From positions 1-19,800 of the forward strand of contig WGSQ01000014.1 of the NCBI GenBank assembly GCA_014871605.1: a DNA stretch of 19,800 nucleotides, in the 5' to 3' direction. A program made the translations under genes and the position numbers. This document shows positions 12,987-19,800 of the stretch, one piece after another. The stretch is from Collinsella sp. (GTDB taxonomy: Bacteria > Actinomycetota > Coriobacteriia > Coriobacteriales > Coriobacteriaceae). A model generated the notes under the pieces. That model worked only from the letters and a program-made list of their open reading frames with translations. It was not told the DNA's origin and searched no databases. Position 1 is the stretch's first letter, and each line of letters starts with the position of its first letter.

Positions 12987-15767
12987 TTGGCGCGCGGATC
13001 TGCACAAAACGCCAAAGGCAATAAAGCCAACAACCAACCGGCATCTGCTAAGGGTGCCGGTTCCCATCTGCGTGCCAATAAGGGCCATGAGGCAGACTTC
13101 GACGATTTTGAGCCCTTGGTCGAGCCTTCGGCCAATCGCGATATCGCCGGCGTGGTCATTGCCGTTTTGGCGATCGCGTCCTTCATTGCCGTTATCTCAC
13201 CGGCAACTGCGCCCGTGACGGCTGCTGTTGCCGGGTTCTATCACCTGGGCTTTGGCCTGGGCGCCTACGTGCTGCCGATCGTCATCTTGCTGTTTGCCGC
13301 CACGCTCTTTTTGGGTGAGGACTCGCCGCTCAACGTGCGCTCTGTTGCGGGCGGCGCCGTGGTCTTTATCGCCGTCGTCTCCATTCTTTCGCTGATGGTG
13401 CCGGGCACGAGCGATTCGTGCGACCTTATGTTTACGCCGCAAAATCTGTCCGCCTCGGGTGGCTACATCGGGGCGTTTATTGCGAGTGCGCTGCAGAATG
13501 CCCTGGGTAAGCCTATCGCGATGGTGGTCCTGTTGGGTCTGGCCGTCGTTGGTTTTGTCATCATCGGCTTTTCTGTGGGTGGTGTGCTGCGCTCTGCCCG
13601 CGACCGTGCGGCAGATTTTGCCGAACGCCGTCGTGCCGATGTCAACGCCAGCCCTTGGGGTGACGACGAAGCCCTGTCGGTGCCCGGCGTTGCCCGTCCG
13701 CACCTGAGCATTCTTCGTCAAAAGGGCTCCGATGCTGCCGTGACCACGGTCATGGGCAACGATGTGGACCCGGTTTTGGACGATGATGACGAGGACGAGG
13801 ATCCGTTTGTTGACGTGTCCGATGCCGTGGATGCCGAGCGGGCCAAGACAACGCTGTTGCCGCGCCGCCATGCCAAGAAGGGCAAGGCCACACCCAAGTT
13901 GAATACAAGTGAGCCCGACCCGTCTTGGTCCGATAGCGAGATTGAGCTCACCGAGGGCGATGACGAGGACGACGAGGCTCCGATTGAGACCGCAAAGACA
14001 ACTTTGCTGCCGCGTCGCCATGCAAAGCGCGGCCAGGTAACCGGCCAGCTTTCGATGGAAGACGACTCCGACAAGATCGACGAGTCCGAGCCGCCGTTTG
14101 CCGTGAATCCTGTTTCGGCAGCACCTCAGATCCCCGACTTCTTGAAGCATCCCAAGGTTGCCGATGCGTCTGCCTCGAGTGCTGTCGAATCGGCTGCGGC
14201 TAGCGATGGGGGAGCGGACGGCGGCGCCGCAGATAACGAGGGCGAAGAAGAGGACGGCCTCAAGCTTCCGCCGCTCGAGATCCTGCACGCCAACCCGCAG
14301 TCGGCGTCCGCCGCGTCTTCGGACAAGGAGCTGGAGCAGACCGCTGAGTCACTGCAATCCACCTTGCTTGAGTTTGGCCGCAGTGCCCGCGTGGTCGGCT
14401 GGATCGCCGGCCCCACGGTTACGACCTTTAAGCTTCAGCCCGGCGAGGGCGAGCGCGTGAGTAAGATTTCGAGCCTTGAGGACGATATCGCGCTTTCGCT
14501 CGCTGCCCAGTCGGTGCGTATCTTTGCCCCGATCCCCGGCACCTCGCTCGTGGGCATCGAGATTCCCAACCGCAAGCGCCAGAACGTCAACCTGGGCGAC
14601 GTTCTGCCCTATGTGAAGGGCGGTCCGCTCGAGCTAGCCATTGGTCGCGATGCCGAGGGCACGCCGGTTGTCGCCGATCTCGCCAAGATGCCCCACCTGC
14701 TTATTGCCGGTACCACGGGTTCCGGTAAGTCGGTCATGATCAACTCCATCATCACGACCCTGCTCATGCGCGCCCTTCCCGAGGATGTTCGCCTGATCAT
14801 GGTCGACCCCAAGCGCGTCGAGCTTGCGGGCTATAACGGTCTGCCGCATCTCTATGTGCCCGTGGTGACCGAGCCCAAGCAGGCCGCGAGCGCTCTGCAA
14901 TGGGCCGTGTCCGAGATGGAGCGTCGCCTGAAGGTATTCGAGCGTCTCAACGTGCGTAAGATCTCGACCTACAACGAAAAGCAGGCCGCCGGCGAGTTTG
15001 AGCATTACGATAACCCGCCGCAAAAGATGCCCTACCTGGTCATCATCATCGACGAGCTTTCGGACCTGATGATGGTCGCCGGCAAGGACGTGGAGGCCTC
15101 GATTGTGCGTATTGCGCAGCTGGGCCGTGCCGCCGGCATTCATCTTATCGTGGCCACGCAGCGCCCCAGTTCCAACGTAGTGACGGGCCTTATCAAGGCC
15201 AACATCACCAACCGCATCGCCTTTAATGTCGCCACGGGCATCGACTCGCGCGTCATCATCGACCAGATGGGTGCCGAAAAGCTCACCGGTTTGGGCGACA
15301 TGCTGTTCTCCAAGGTCGACTGGGGCAAGCCTCGCCGTATCCAGGGCTGCTTTGTCTCGGACGACGAAATCAACGAGATTGTCGAGTTCGTCAAGTCGCA
15401 AAGCGAGCCCGACTACCACGAGGAGATTCTGTCCGCCGTGGCGCCCGCTTCCATGTCCATGGCTGGTGGCGGCGGCATTGTCCGCACCGGAGTCGCCGAG
15501 CCGCAAGATGACGACCCGCTTATCTGGGAAGCCGCCCATATTGTGGTGGAATCGCAGCTGGGCTCCACATCTGGCCTGCAACGTCGTCTGAAGGTTGGCT
15601 ATGCGCGCGCCGGGCGTATTATGGACATGCTGGAAGAAAAGGGTGTCGTCGGCCCGCCCGACGGTTCCAAGCCGCGCGAGGTCCTGTTGGACGAGGAGGG
15701 GCTTGCCGCGCTGGAATCTGTCGACGCCGAGATGGCACGTGAAGATCGTGAGTTTGGAGGATTCTGA
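12987..15767 (+). CDS. ftsK: DNA translocase FtsK/SpoIIIE
   Basis: Septum-associated DNA pump of 926 aa that clears chromosomes during division. A basic cytoplasmic N-terminus (1-50) leads into four predicted membrane helices (about 53-70, 87-109, 119-138, 173-200). A long acidic linker (about 200-440) carries two copies of AKTTLLPRRHAK (286-297 and 336-347). The motor has Walker A GTTGSGKS (575-582) and Walker B VIIIDE (685-690). The C-terminal gamma winged helix (about 845-915) shows LGSTSGLQRRLKVGYARAGRIMDMLEE in outline, used for KOPS/SRS-type polarity reading. The start is TTG at 12987, with GGAGG (12976-12980) 6 nt upstream; no other start codon lies nearby. It begins 1 nt after the rnj stop, and its TGA overlaps the ATG of the next gene. 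Confidence 0.95.
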   Translation: MARGSAQNAKGNKANNQPASAKGAGSHLRANKGHEADFDDFEPLVEPSANRDIAGVVIAVLAIASFIAVISPATAPVTAAVAGFYHLGFGLGAYVLPIVILLFAATLFLGEDSPLNVRSVAGGAVVFIAVVSILSLMVPGTSDSCDLMFTPQNLSASGGYIGAFIASALQNALGKPIAMVVLLGLAVVGFVIIGFSVGGVLRSARDRAADFAERRRADVNASPWGDDEALSVPGVARPHLSILRQKGSDAAVTTVMGNDVDPVLDDDDEDEDPFVDVSDAVDAERAKTTLLPRRHAKKGKATPKLNTSEPDPSWSDSEIELTEGDDEDDEAPIETAKTTLLPRRHAKRGQVTGQLSMEDDSDKIDESEPPFAVNPVSAAPQIPDFLKHPKVADASASSAVESAAASDGGADGGAADNEGEEEDGLKLPPLEILHANPQSASAASSDKELEQTAESLQSTLLEFGRSARVVGWIAGPTVTTFKLQPGEGERVSKISSLEDDIALSLAAQSVRIFAPIPGTSLVGIEIPNRKRQNVNLGDVLPYVKGGPLELAIGRDAEGTPVVADLAKMPHLLIAGTTGSGKSVMINSIITTLLMRALPEDVRLIMVDPKRVELAGYNGLPHLYVPVVTEPKQAASALQWAVSEMERRLKVFERLNVRKISTYNEKQAAGEFEHYDNPPQKMPYLVIIIDELSDLMMVAGKDVEASIVRIAQLGRAAGIHLIVATQRPSSNVVTGLIKANITNRIAFNVATGIDSRVIIDQMGAEKLTGLGDMLFSKVDWGKPRRIQGCFVSDDEINEIVEFVKSQSEPDYHEEILSAVAPASMSMAGGGGIVRTGVAEPQDDDPLIWEAAHIVVESQLGSTSGLQRRLKVGYARAGRIMDMLEEKGVVGPPDGSKPREVLLDEEGLAALESVDAEMAREDREFGGF
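13842..13877 (+). repeat. FtsK linker peptide repeat, copy 1
   Basis: Encodes AKTTLLPRRHAK after an acidic run in the FtsK linker. It matches the second copy 150 bp downstream residue for residue, while 6 of 12 codons differ synonymously. Confidence 0.85.
13992..14027 (+). repeat. FtsK linker peptide repeat, copy 2
   Basis: Encodes the same 12-residue peptide, again directly after an acidic stretch (EGDDEDDEAPIET). No nonsynonymous difference from copy 1 exists across the 12 residues. Confidence 0.85.
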
Positions 15768-17278
15768 TGGCTGCACGCTTTGGTGACATGCTGCTCGAGC
15801 AGCGTCGCCGAATGGGCCTTTCCATTCAGCAGGTCGCCAACACCATCAAAATCAGGCCGCAGATCATCGAGTTTTTCGAGACCGGTAATTTTGCTTCGAT
15901 GCCGCCGCGTGGCTATGCGCAGGGCATGATTTCGAGCTATGCTCGCTTTTTGGGCCTCAATCCGCGTGAGGTCGTCAATGCCTACTTTGACGACCTGATG
16001 GCGTACGAACGCGAGACGTCGCAGCAGGGCGGTCGTTTCCAGGACGCTGCCGGCTACGTCAATTCGCGTTCCTCTGTCGATAACGGGCGCTTCCTGATGG
16101 TTCAGGGCGGTCGTTCGACCCGCTATGGACAGCGTCCTCAGCAGGCCGGTTATATTACCGAGACGGGTTCGGGCGAGGAGATTCGCTCGCAGCGTGACCG
16201 GTTCCGCAGTACGCCGATGCCCGAGGACAGTGCACTTCCCGCTGCCCGCGGCGTGGCGCGTGACCCTCGTGCCGGCTACGGCGACGGCGGCTATTCCGAT
16301 CGCGGTTACCGTGGTGTCTCCACCGGACGCTCTCGCGGTGGCTATGCGGACGCCGACACCACTCAGGTGACGCCGCGTCTTCGCTCTCAACCACAGCCGT
16401 ATGGCCAGCGCTCTTCGGCTCCGCGTGCGGGCCAGCGTGCCTATCAAGGCCGCGGTGAACTTGCGCTCCGCTCGGGTCAACGCAGCCTTCAGGGCCAGGG
16501 TGGCTATCGCGGCCGTTCCGATAGCAATCGTGGTCGTATGCCTCAGGGAGGCGGCCGCAACAGTTCCAGTCGTGGACGCGGCGGATCACGTACTCCTCAA
16601 AACAACGGGCTCGATCCGCGTATCGTCTACGCCGGCATCGGTGCCGTGGTGTTGCTGCTGATTGTGCTCATCGTGGTGCTTCTGCGCGGCTGCGCATCTT
16701 CGGCGCCCGAGAACACGCCCGAGACGCCCGCTGCCACCAAGACGACGACCAAGAAGTCTTCTAAGAAGACCGAAACGGTCGACGAGGACGAAGACACCGA
16801 TGAGTCTACGGATGAGTCGGCTGATTCGGACGCTACCAAGACGACGGCCAAGAAGGAAGAGAACGAGGTCACGAAGGTCAAAGTCTCCGTTGCCAAGGGA
16901 AAGACCGCGTGGATTGAGGTCAAGGTCGACGGCAAGTCGGTCTATGGCGCCCAGGCGACTGGCCCCTTTGAGCAGGAGTACACGCCCGAGTCCTCAATCG
17001 AGATCACCACGTCCAAGCCTTCCGATGTCACCGTTACCAAGAACGGCGAAAAGGTCCGCTACGACACCAAGACCTCGGGCGTGGCGCGTGTGACGATCAC
17101 CGTTCCCAAGAAGGAGACGTCTGATTCCGAGAATGGTGAAAGGTCTGATGGTACCGACACCACCGATGGTACCGATACCACCAACGGTACCGATGCCCAG
17201 TCCACGGATGGCGCCGATACCGCAACTGACGGTCAGACGCCTACCGATTCTACCGACTATTCGTACGATAGCTACTAA
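15767..17278 (+). CDS. RodZ-like helix-turn-helix membrane protein
   Basis: A 503-aa protein with the layout of RodZ, a cell-shape factor that links MreB to the membrane. An N-terminal HTH_25-type domain (about 1-75; FGDMLLEQRRRMGLSIQQVA, then RPQIIEFFETGNFASMPPRGYAQGMISSYARFLGL) precedes a long Arg/Gly/Ser/Gln-rich linker (about 150-280). One membrane helix follows (286-306). Outside come a Lys/Thr/Asp-Glu-rich stretch, a small beta-rich domain resembling the RodZ C-terminal DUF4115 (about 369-445; KVSVAKGKTAWIEVKVDGKSV in outline), and a Thr/Asp/Gly tail with short repeats. The ATG overlaps the ftsK stop (TGATG), using the GGAGG at 15756-15760, so it is translationally coupled to ftsK. The linker is unusually long and basic compared with E. 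coli RodZ. Whether it acts in shape, division or transcription here is not shown. Confidence 0.78.
   Translation: MAARFGDMLLEQRRRMGLSIQQVANTIKIRPQIIEFFETGNFASMPPRGYAQGMISSYARFLGLNPREVVNAYFDDLMAYERETSQQGGRFQDAAGYVNSRSSVDNGRFLMVQGGRSTRYGQRPQQAGYITETGSGEEIRSQRDRFRSTPMPEDSALPAARGVARDPRAGYGDGGYSDRGYRGVSTGRSRGGYADADTTQVTPRLRSQPQPYGQRSSAPRAGQRAYQGRGELALRSGQRSLQGQGGYRGRSDSNRGRMPQGGGRNSSSRGRGGSRTPQNNGLDPRIVYAGIGAVVLLLIVLIVVLLRGCASSAPENTPETPAATKTTTKKSSKKTETVDEDEDTDESTDESADSDATKTTAKKEENEVTKVKVSVAKGKTAWIEVKVDGKSVYGAQATGPFEQEYTPESSIEITTSKPSDVTVTKNGEKVRYDTKTSGVARVTITVPKKETSDSENGERSDGTDTTDGTDTTNGTDAQSTDGADTATDGQTPTDSTDYSYDSY
17147..17200 (+). repeat. Tandem 18-bp repeats in the RodZ-like tail
   Basis: Three consecutive 18-bp units encode DGTDTT, DGTDTT and NGTDAQ. 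The core GGTACCGA is identical in each unit, with degenerate continuation downstream. Such in-frame repeats can change copy number by slippage and lengthen or shorten the extracellular tail. Confidence 0.8.
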
Positions 17279-17304
17279 GCCGCTCGTACGCGAAAGGAAA
17301 CATC

Positions 17305-17802
17305 ATGGCTAAAGATTCCAGCTTCGACGTCGTGTCCGAGGTCAACATGCAAGAGGTCGACAACGCCTTCCAGCAGACCACGCGCGAGATTTCCCAGCGC
17401 TATGACCTTAAGGATTCCGGCGCCACGATCGAGCTTTCGAAGGGCGACAAGCTCTTTACGATCAACGCCCCGGCCGACTTTGTCTCCAAACAGATTATCG
17501 ACGTGTTGAGCTCCAAGCTCATCAAGCGCGGCATCGACCTCAAGGCTGTCTCGTGGGATGCTCCGCAGGCGGCGTCGGGCGGCACCGTGCGCGTGCTCGG
17601 CCATATCGTCGAGGGTATCGACCAGGCGACCGCCAAGAAGATCAACAAGGACATCAAGGACCAAAAGCTCAAGGTCAAGGTGACCATCGAGGCCGACAAG
17701 CTGCGTGTTTCCTCTGCTTCGAAGGACGCGTTGCAGACCGTGATCCAGTTCCTGCGCGACCAGGACTACGGCCAGCCGCTGCAGTTCACCAACTACCGCT
17801 AA
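17305..17802 (+). CDS. yajQ: YajQ family nucleotide-binding protein
   Basis: Cytoplasmic protein of 165 aa, the standard YajQ/UPF0234 length. It begins SSFDVVSEVNMQEVDNAFQQ in outline, continues with REISQRYDLKDSGATIEL, and ends RDQDYGQPLQFTNYR, all hallmark segments. The fold contains two RRM-like ferredoxin domains. Members bind nucleic acid or nucleotides, and Xanthomonas and Pseudomonas homologues bind cyclic di-GMP; whether this one does is unknown. ATG 17305 has AAAGGA (17293-17298) 6 nt upstream. It lies 26 nt after the RodZ-like gene and 27 nt before rimO, probably in the same operon. Confidence 0.95.
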   Translation: MAKDSSFDVVSEVNMQEVDNAFQQTTREISQRYDLKDSGATIELSKGDKLFTINAPADFVSKQIIDVLSSKLIKRGIDLKAVSWDAPQAASGGTVRVLGHIVEGIDQATAKKINKDIKDQKLKVKVTIEADKLRVSSASKDALQTVIQFLRDQDYGQPLQFTNYR

Positions 17803-17829
17803 TATCAATCGAAAGGACCGCTCTCCAAC

Positions 17830-19179
17830 ATGGATACACCTTTGGGCTCCGTGCTCTACATCACCCTCGGGTGTGCTAAGAACGAGGTTGACACCGACCG
17901 TATGCGTTCTCTTTTGACCGCCGCGGGCTACGAGGAGGCATTCGACCCGCAGGATGCCGATATCGCTATCGTCAATACTTGCTCGTTCCTCGCCTCCGCA
18001 ACGTCCGAGAGCATCGAGACCACGCTCGAACTCGCCAACGAGGTTCAGGACGGCGTTCGTTCTTGCCCCATCGTTATGTGCGGTTGCGTGCCGTCGCGCT
18101 ATGGCGATGACCTGCCTGACGAGTTGCCCGAGGTCGCTGCCTTTGTGAAGGCCGACGAGGAAGACGGCATCGTGGCGGTCATCGATGGCGTGCTGGGCGT
18201 CGAGCGCGAGATTGCTGCCTATATCCCGCAGGTCAAACGTACCGTCGAGGGTGCTGTCGCCTACGTCAAGATTTCCGATGGCTGCAACCGCTTCTGCAGC
18301 TTCTGCATGATCCCCTATATTCGCGGTCGCTATCATTCGCGCAATGCCGAGAGCATCATCTCCGAGGTGCGCGACCTGGTTGCCGGCGGTGTGCGCGAGA
18401 TCGTGCTGATCGGCCAGGACACGGGCATCTGGGGTACCGACTTTGCCGACGAGGACGTCGCCGATGGCTCGCCGCGCAATCTGGCGCAGCTGTTGCAAGC
18501 CGTTTCCAATGCTGTGCGCCCGCAGAACGTCTGGGTCCGTGTGCTCTACCTGCAGCCCGAGGGCATGACTGACGAACTCATTGAGACCATTCGTGATACG
18601 CCCGAGGTGCTGCCCTATATCGATATCCCCGTGCAGCACTGCGACGCGCGCATTCTCAAGGCCATGCGTCGCTCCGGTTCGCGCCACGAGCTCGAGGATC
18701 TGTTCCGCGACCTTCGCGAGCGCATTCCCGGCATCGTGATTCGTTCCACGGCCATGGTCGGCTTTCCGACCGAGACCGACGACGAGTTCCGCGACCTTAT
18801 CGACTTTATGGACACCGTCGGCTTTGACTACACGAGTGTCTTTGCCTACTCGCGTGAGGAAGGCAGCCTGGCCGCTAAGATGGAGGGCCAGGTCGATGAG
18901 GAGGTTAAGCTTGAGCGCGCCCAGGAGGCCATGGACCTGGCCGAGTCGCTAGGTTTTGCCGCCACCGCCGCACATGTGGGCGAGCGCGCCCAGGTAATCG
19001 TCGACGGTATCGAAGAGACCGAGGATGGCGCCGAGCTGATCGGCCATGCCTGGTTCCAGGCGCCCGATTCCGATGGCGCGGTGCATCTGGACGCTAGCGA
19101 GGCGTCCGTGGGCGATATTCTGACCGTCGAGTTTACCGATAGCTTCTGCTATGAGCTTATCGGTCATGTTGTGGAGTAG
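17830..19179 (+). CDS. rimO: Ribosomal protein S12 methylthiotransferase RimO
   Basis: Radical SAM enzyme of 449 aa that methylthiolates a conserved aspartate of ribosomal protein S12. The N-terminal cluster cysteines are C15 (TLGCAKNEVDTD), C51 (NTCSFL) and C86 (CGCVPSRY). The radical SAM motif is C152-x3-C156-x2-C159 (DGCNRFCSFCMIPYIRGRYHSR). The C-terminal TRAM domain ends with VEFTDSFCYELIGHV. LGCAKN and NTCSF identify RimO and separate it from MtaB in this same window. ATG 17830 is used; AAAGGA (17812-17817) lies 12 nt upstream, somewhat far. Downstream, pgsA follows after 9 nt, and rimO-pgsA is a conserved order in Gram-positive bacteria. Confidence 0.94.
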   Translation: MDTPLGSVLYITLGCAKNEVDTDRMRSLLTAAGYEEAFDPQDADIAIVNTCSFLASATSESIETTLELANEVQDGVRSCPIVMCGCVPSRYGDDLPDELPEVAAFVKADEEDGIVAVIDGVLGVEREIAAYIPQVKRTVEGAVAYVKISDGCNRFCSFCMIPYIRGRYHSRNAESIISEVRDLVAGGVREIVLIGQDTGIWGTDFADEDVADGSPRNLAQLLQAVSNAVRPQNVWVRVLYLQPEGMTDELIETIRDTPEVLPYIDIPVQHCDARILKAMRRSGSRHELEDLFRDLRERIPGIVIRSTAMVGFPTETDDEFRDLIDFMDTVGFDYTSVFAYSREEGSLAAKMEGQVDEEVKLERAQEAMDLAESLGFAATAAHVGERAQVIVDGIEETEDGAELIGHAWFQAPDSDGAVHLDASEASVGDILTVEFTDSFCYELIGHVVE

Positions 19180-19188
19180 GAGAGCGTC

Positions 19189-19800
19189 GTGGCTAACGAG
19201 AGCAATAAGGAACTGACGAGTGTCTGGACGCCCGCCAACATCGTGACGTGCGTTCGCATTGTCTTTATCCCGGTGTTCATGATCGTGTCGGCGCTTTCTC
19301 ACACGAGTGTTGCCGGTACGGATTGGAGCACCTTCGACGGCCCGCTCGCCGCCGCTGCCTTCATTCTGTATGTGATCCTGTCGTGCACCGATAAGGTCGA
19401 CGGTTATCTGGCGCGTTCGCGCAACGAGATCACCGATTTCGGCAAGTTCTTGGACCCCATCGCGGACAAGCTGCTGGTGTTCTCGGCCCTGCTGCTGTTC
19501 TTGGATTTTGGCCAGGTGACCGTGTGGTCCGTGTTCATTATCCTGTTCCGTGAGCTTCTGGTGAGCGCCCTTCGCATGGTCGCGAGTGCGGCCGGTGTGG
19601 TCGTTGCGGCCGATAAGCTCGGCAAGTACAAAACGGCAACCACGATGGTCTCCATTTGCGGTTACCTGTGCGTTTTTGCTATGGCCGGCTTGCACCTTGG
19701 CCCGGTGGCGCTGACGCTCGGCATCTACTCGGTGTCGCGCTTCCTGTACGCCGTTGCCGTTGTCCTGACCGTTATCTCGGGCGCCCAGTACTTCTGGAAC
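19189..19800 (+). CDS. pgsA: CDP-diacylglycerol-glycerol-3-phosphate 3-phosphatidyltransferase (3' truncated)
   Basis: The first 204 codons of a CDP-alcohol phosphatidyltransferase are present, and the frame is still open at the window end. The active-site motif is complete: D68-x2-D71-G-x2-A75-R-x8-G85-x3-D89-x3-D93. The N-terminal WTPANIVTCVRIVFIPVFM matches the PNxLTxxRxxxxP start of PgsA, and the rest is hydrophobic with several membrane helices. PgsA makes phosphatidylglycerophosphate, the precursor of phosphatidylglycerol and cardiolipin. The start is GTG with AGGAG (19178-19182) 6 nt upstream. The insert SHTSVAGTDWSTFDGP (37-52) between the first two helices is a little longer than usual. 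Other members of the family are possible, but position next to rimO favours PgsA. Confidence 0.88.
   Translation, partial: MANESNKELTSVWTPANIVTCVRIVFIPVFMIVSALSHTSVAGTDWSTFDGPLAAAAFILYVILSCTDKVDGYLARSRNEITDFGKFLDPIADKLLVFSALLLFLDFGQVTVWSVFIILFRELLVSALRMVASAAGVVVAADKLGKYKTATTMVSICGYLCVFAMAGLHLGPVALTLGIYSVSRFLYAVAVVLTVISGAQYFWN

Noticed and set aside
11495..13186. 563-codon open frame on the minus strand over rnj
   Set aside because: An antisense shadow of rnj that also runs into ftsK; no motif or ribosome site supports it.

Overview
The window looks like chromosomal DNA of a high-GC Actinomycetota, most likely class Coriobacteriia and close to Collinsella. This is inferred from strong GC3 codon bias, Gram-positive style gene content (RNase J, PhoH, a short DgkA-type kinase, a four-helix FtsK/SpoIIIE) and conserved gene order. 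It is not proven: no 16S or other taxonomic marker is present. All recognised genes lie on the plus strand and are tightly packed. Almost all of it is core housekeeping DNA, with no phage, IS transposase or CRISPR array.

Layout. (1) 1-2860: the 3' end of a HemW-like gene, then two adjacent J-domain genes. The first is an unusual DnaJ variant whose C-terminal half is replaced by membrane segments; the second is a canonical DnaJ. (2) 2870-7861: a coupled run mtaB-phoH-ybeY-dgkA-era-recO, with stop/start overlaps or gaps of at most 12 nt, covering tRNA modification, rRNA maturation, ribosome assembly, lipid kinase and DNA repair. (3) 7862-10675: rpsO and pnp, each behind a structured leader and each followed by a strong intrinsic terminator. 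(4) 10676-11314: a 639-bp gene-free interval holding two related, oppositely oriented long inverted-repeat elements; this is the most unusual feature of the window. (5) 11315-17278: rnj (RNase J), ftsK and a RodZ-like helix-turn-helix membrane protein, virtually without gaps. (6) 17305-19800: yajQ, rimO and the start of pgsA, which runs off the window.

Functionally the window is dominated by RNA and translation quality control: MtaB on tRNA, YbeY and Era on the 30S subunit, S15, PNPase and RNase J in RNA decay, and RimO on S12. Envelope and division genes (dgkA, ftsK, RodZ-like, pgsA) are interleaved. The two hairpin elements sit exactly between the genes for the two main RNA-degrading enzymes. 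Between the two copies, base changes in the inner stem are compensatory, and the outer arms differ in sequence yet stay self-complementary within each copy. That pattern suggests the fold, not only the sequence, is maintained.
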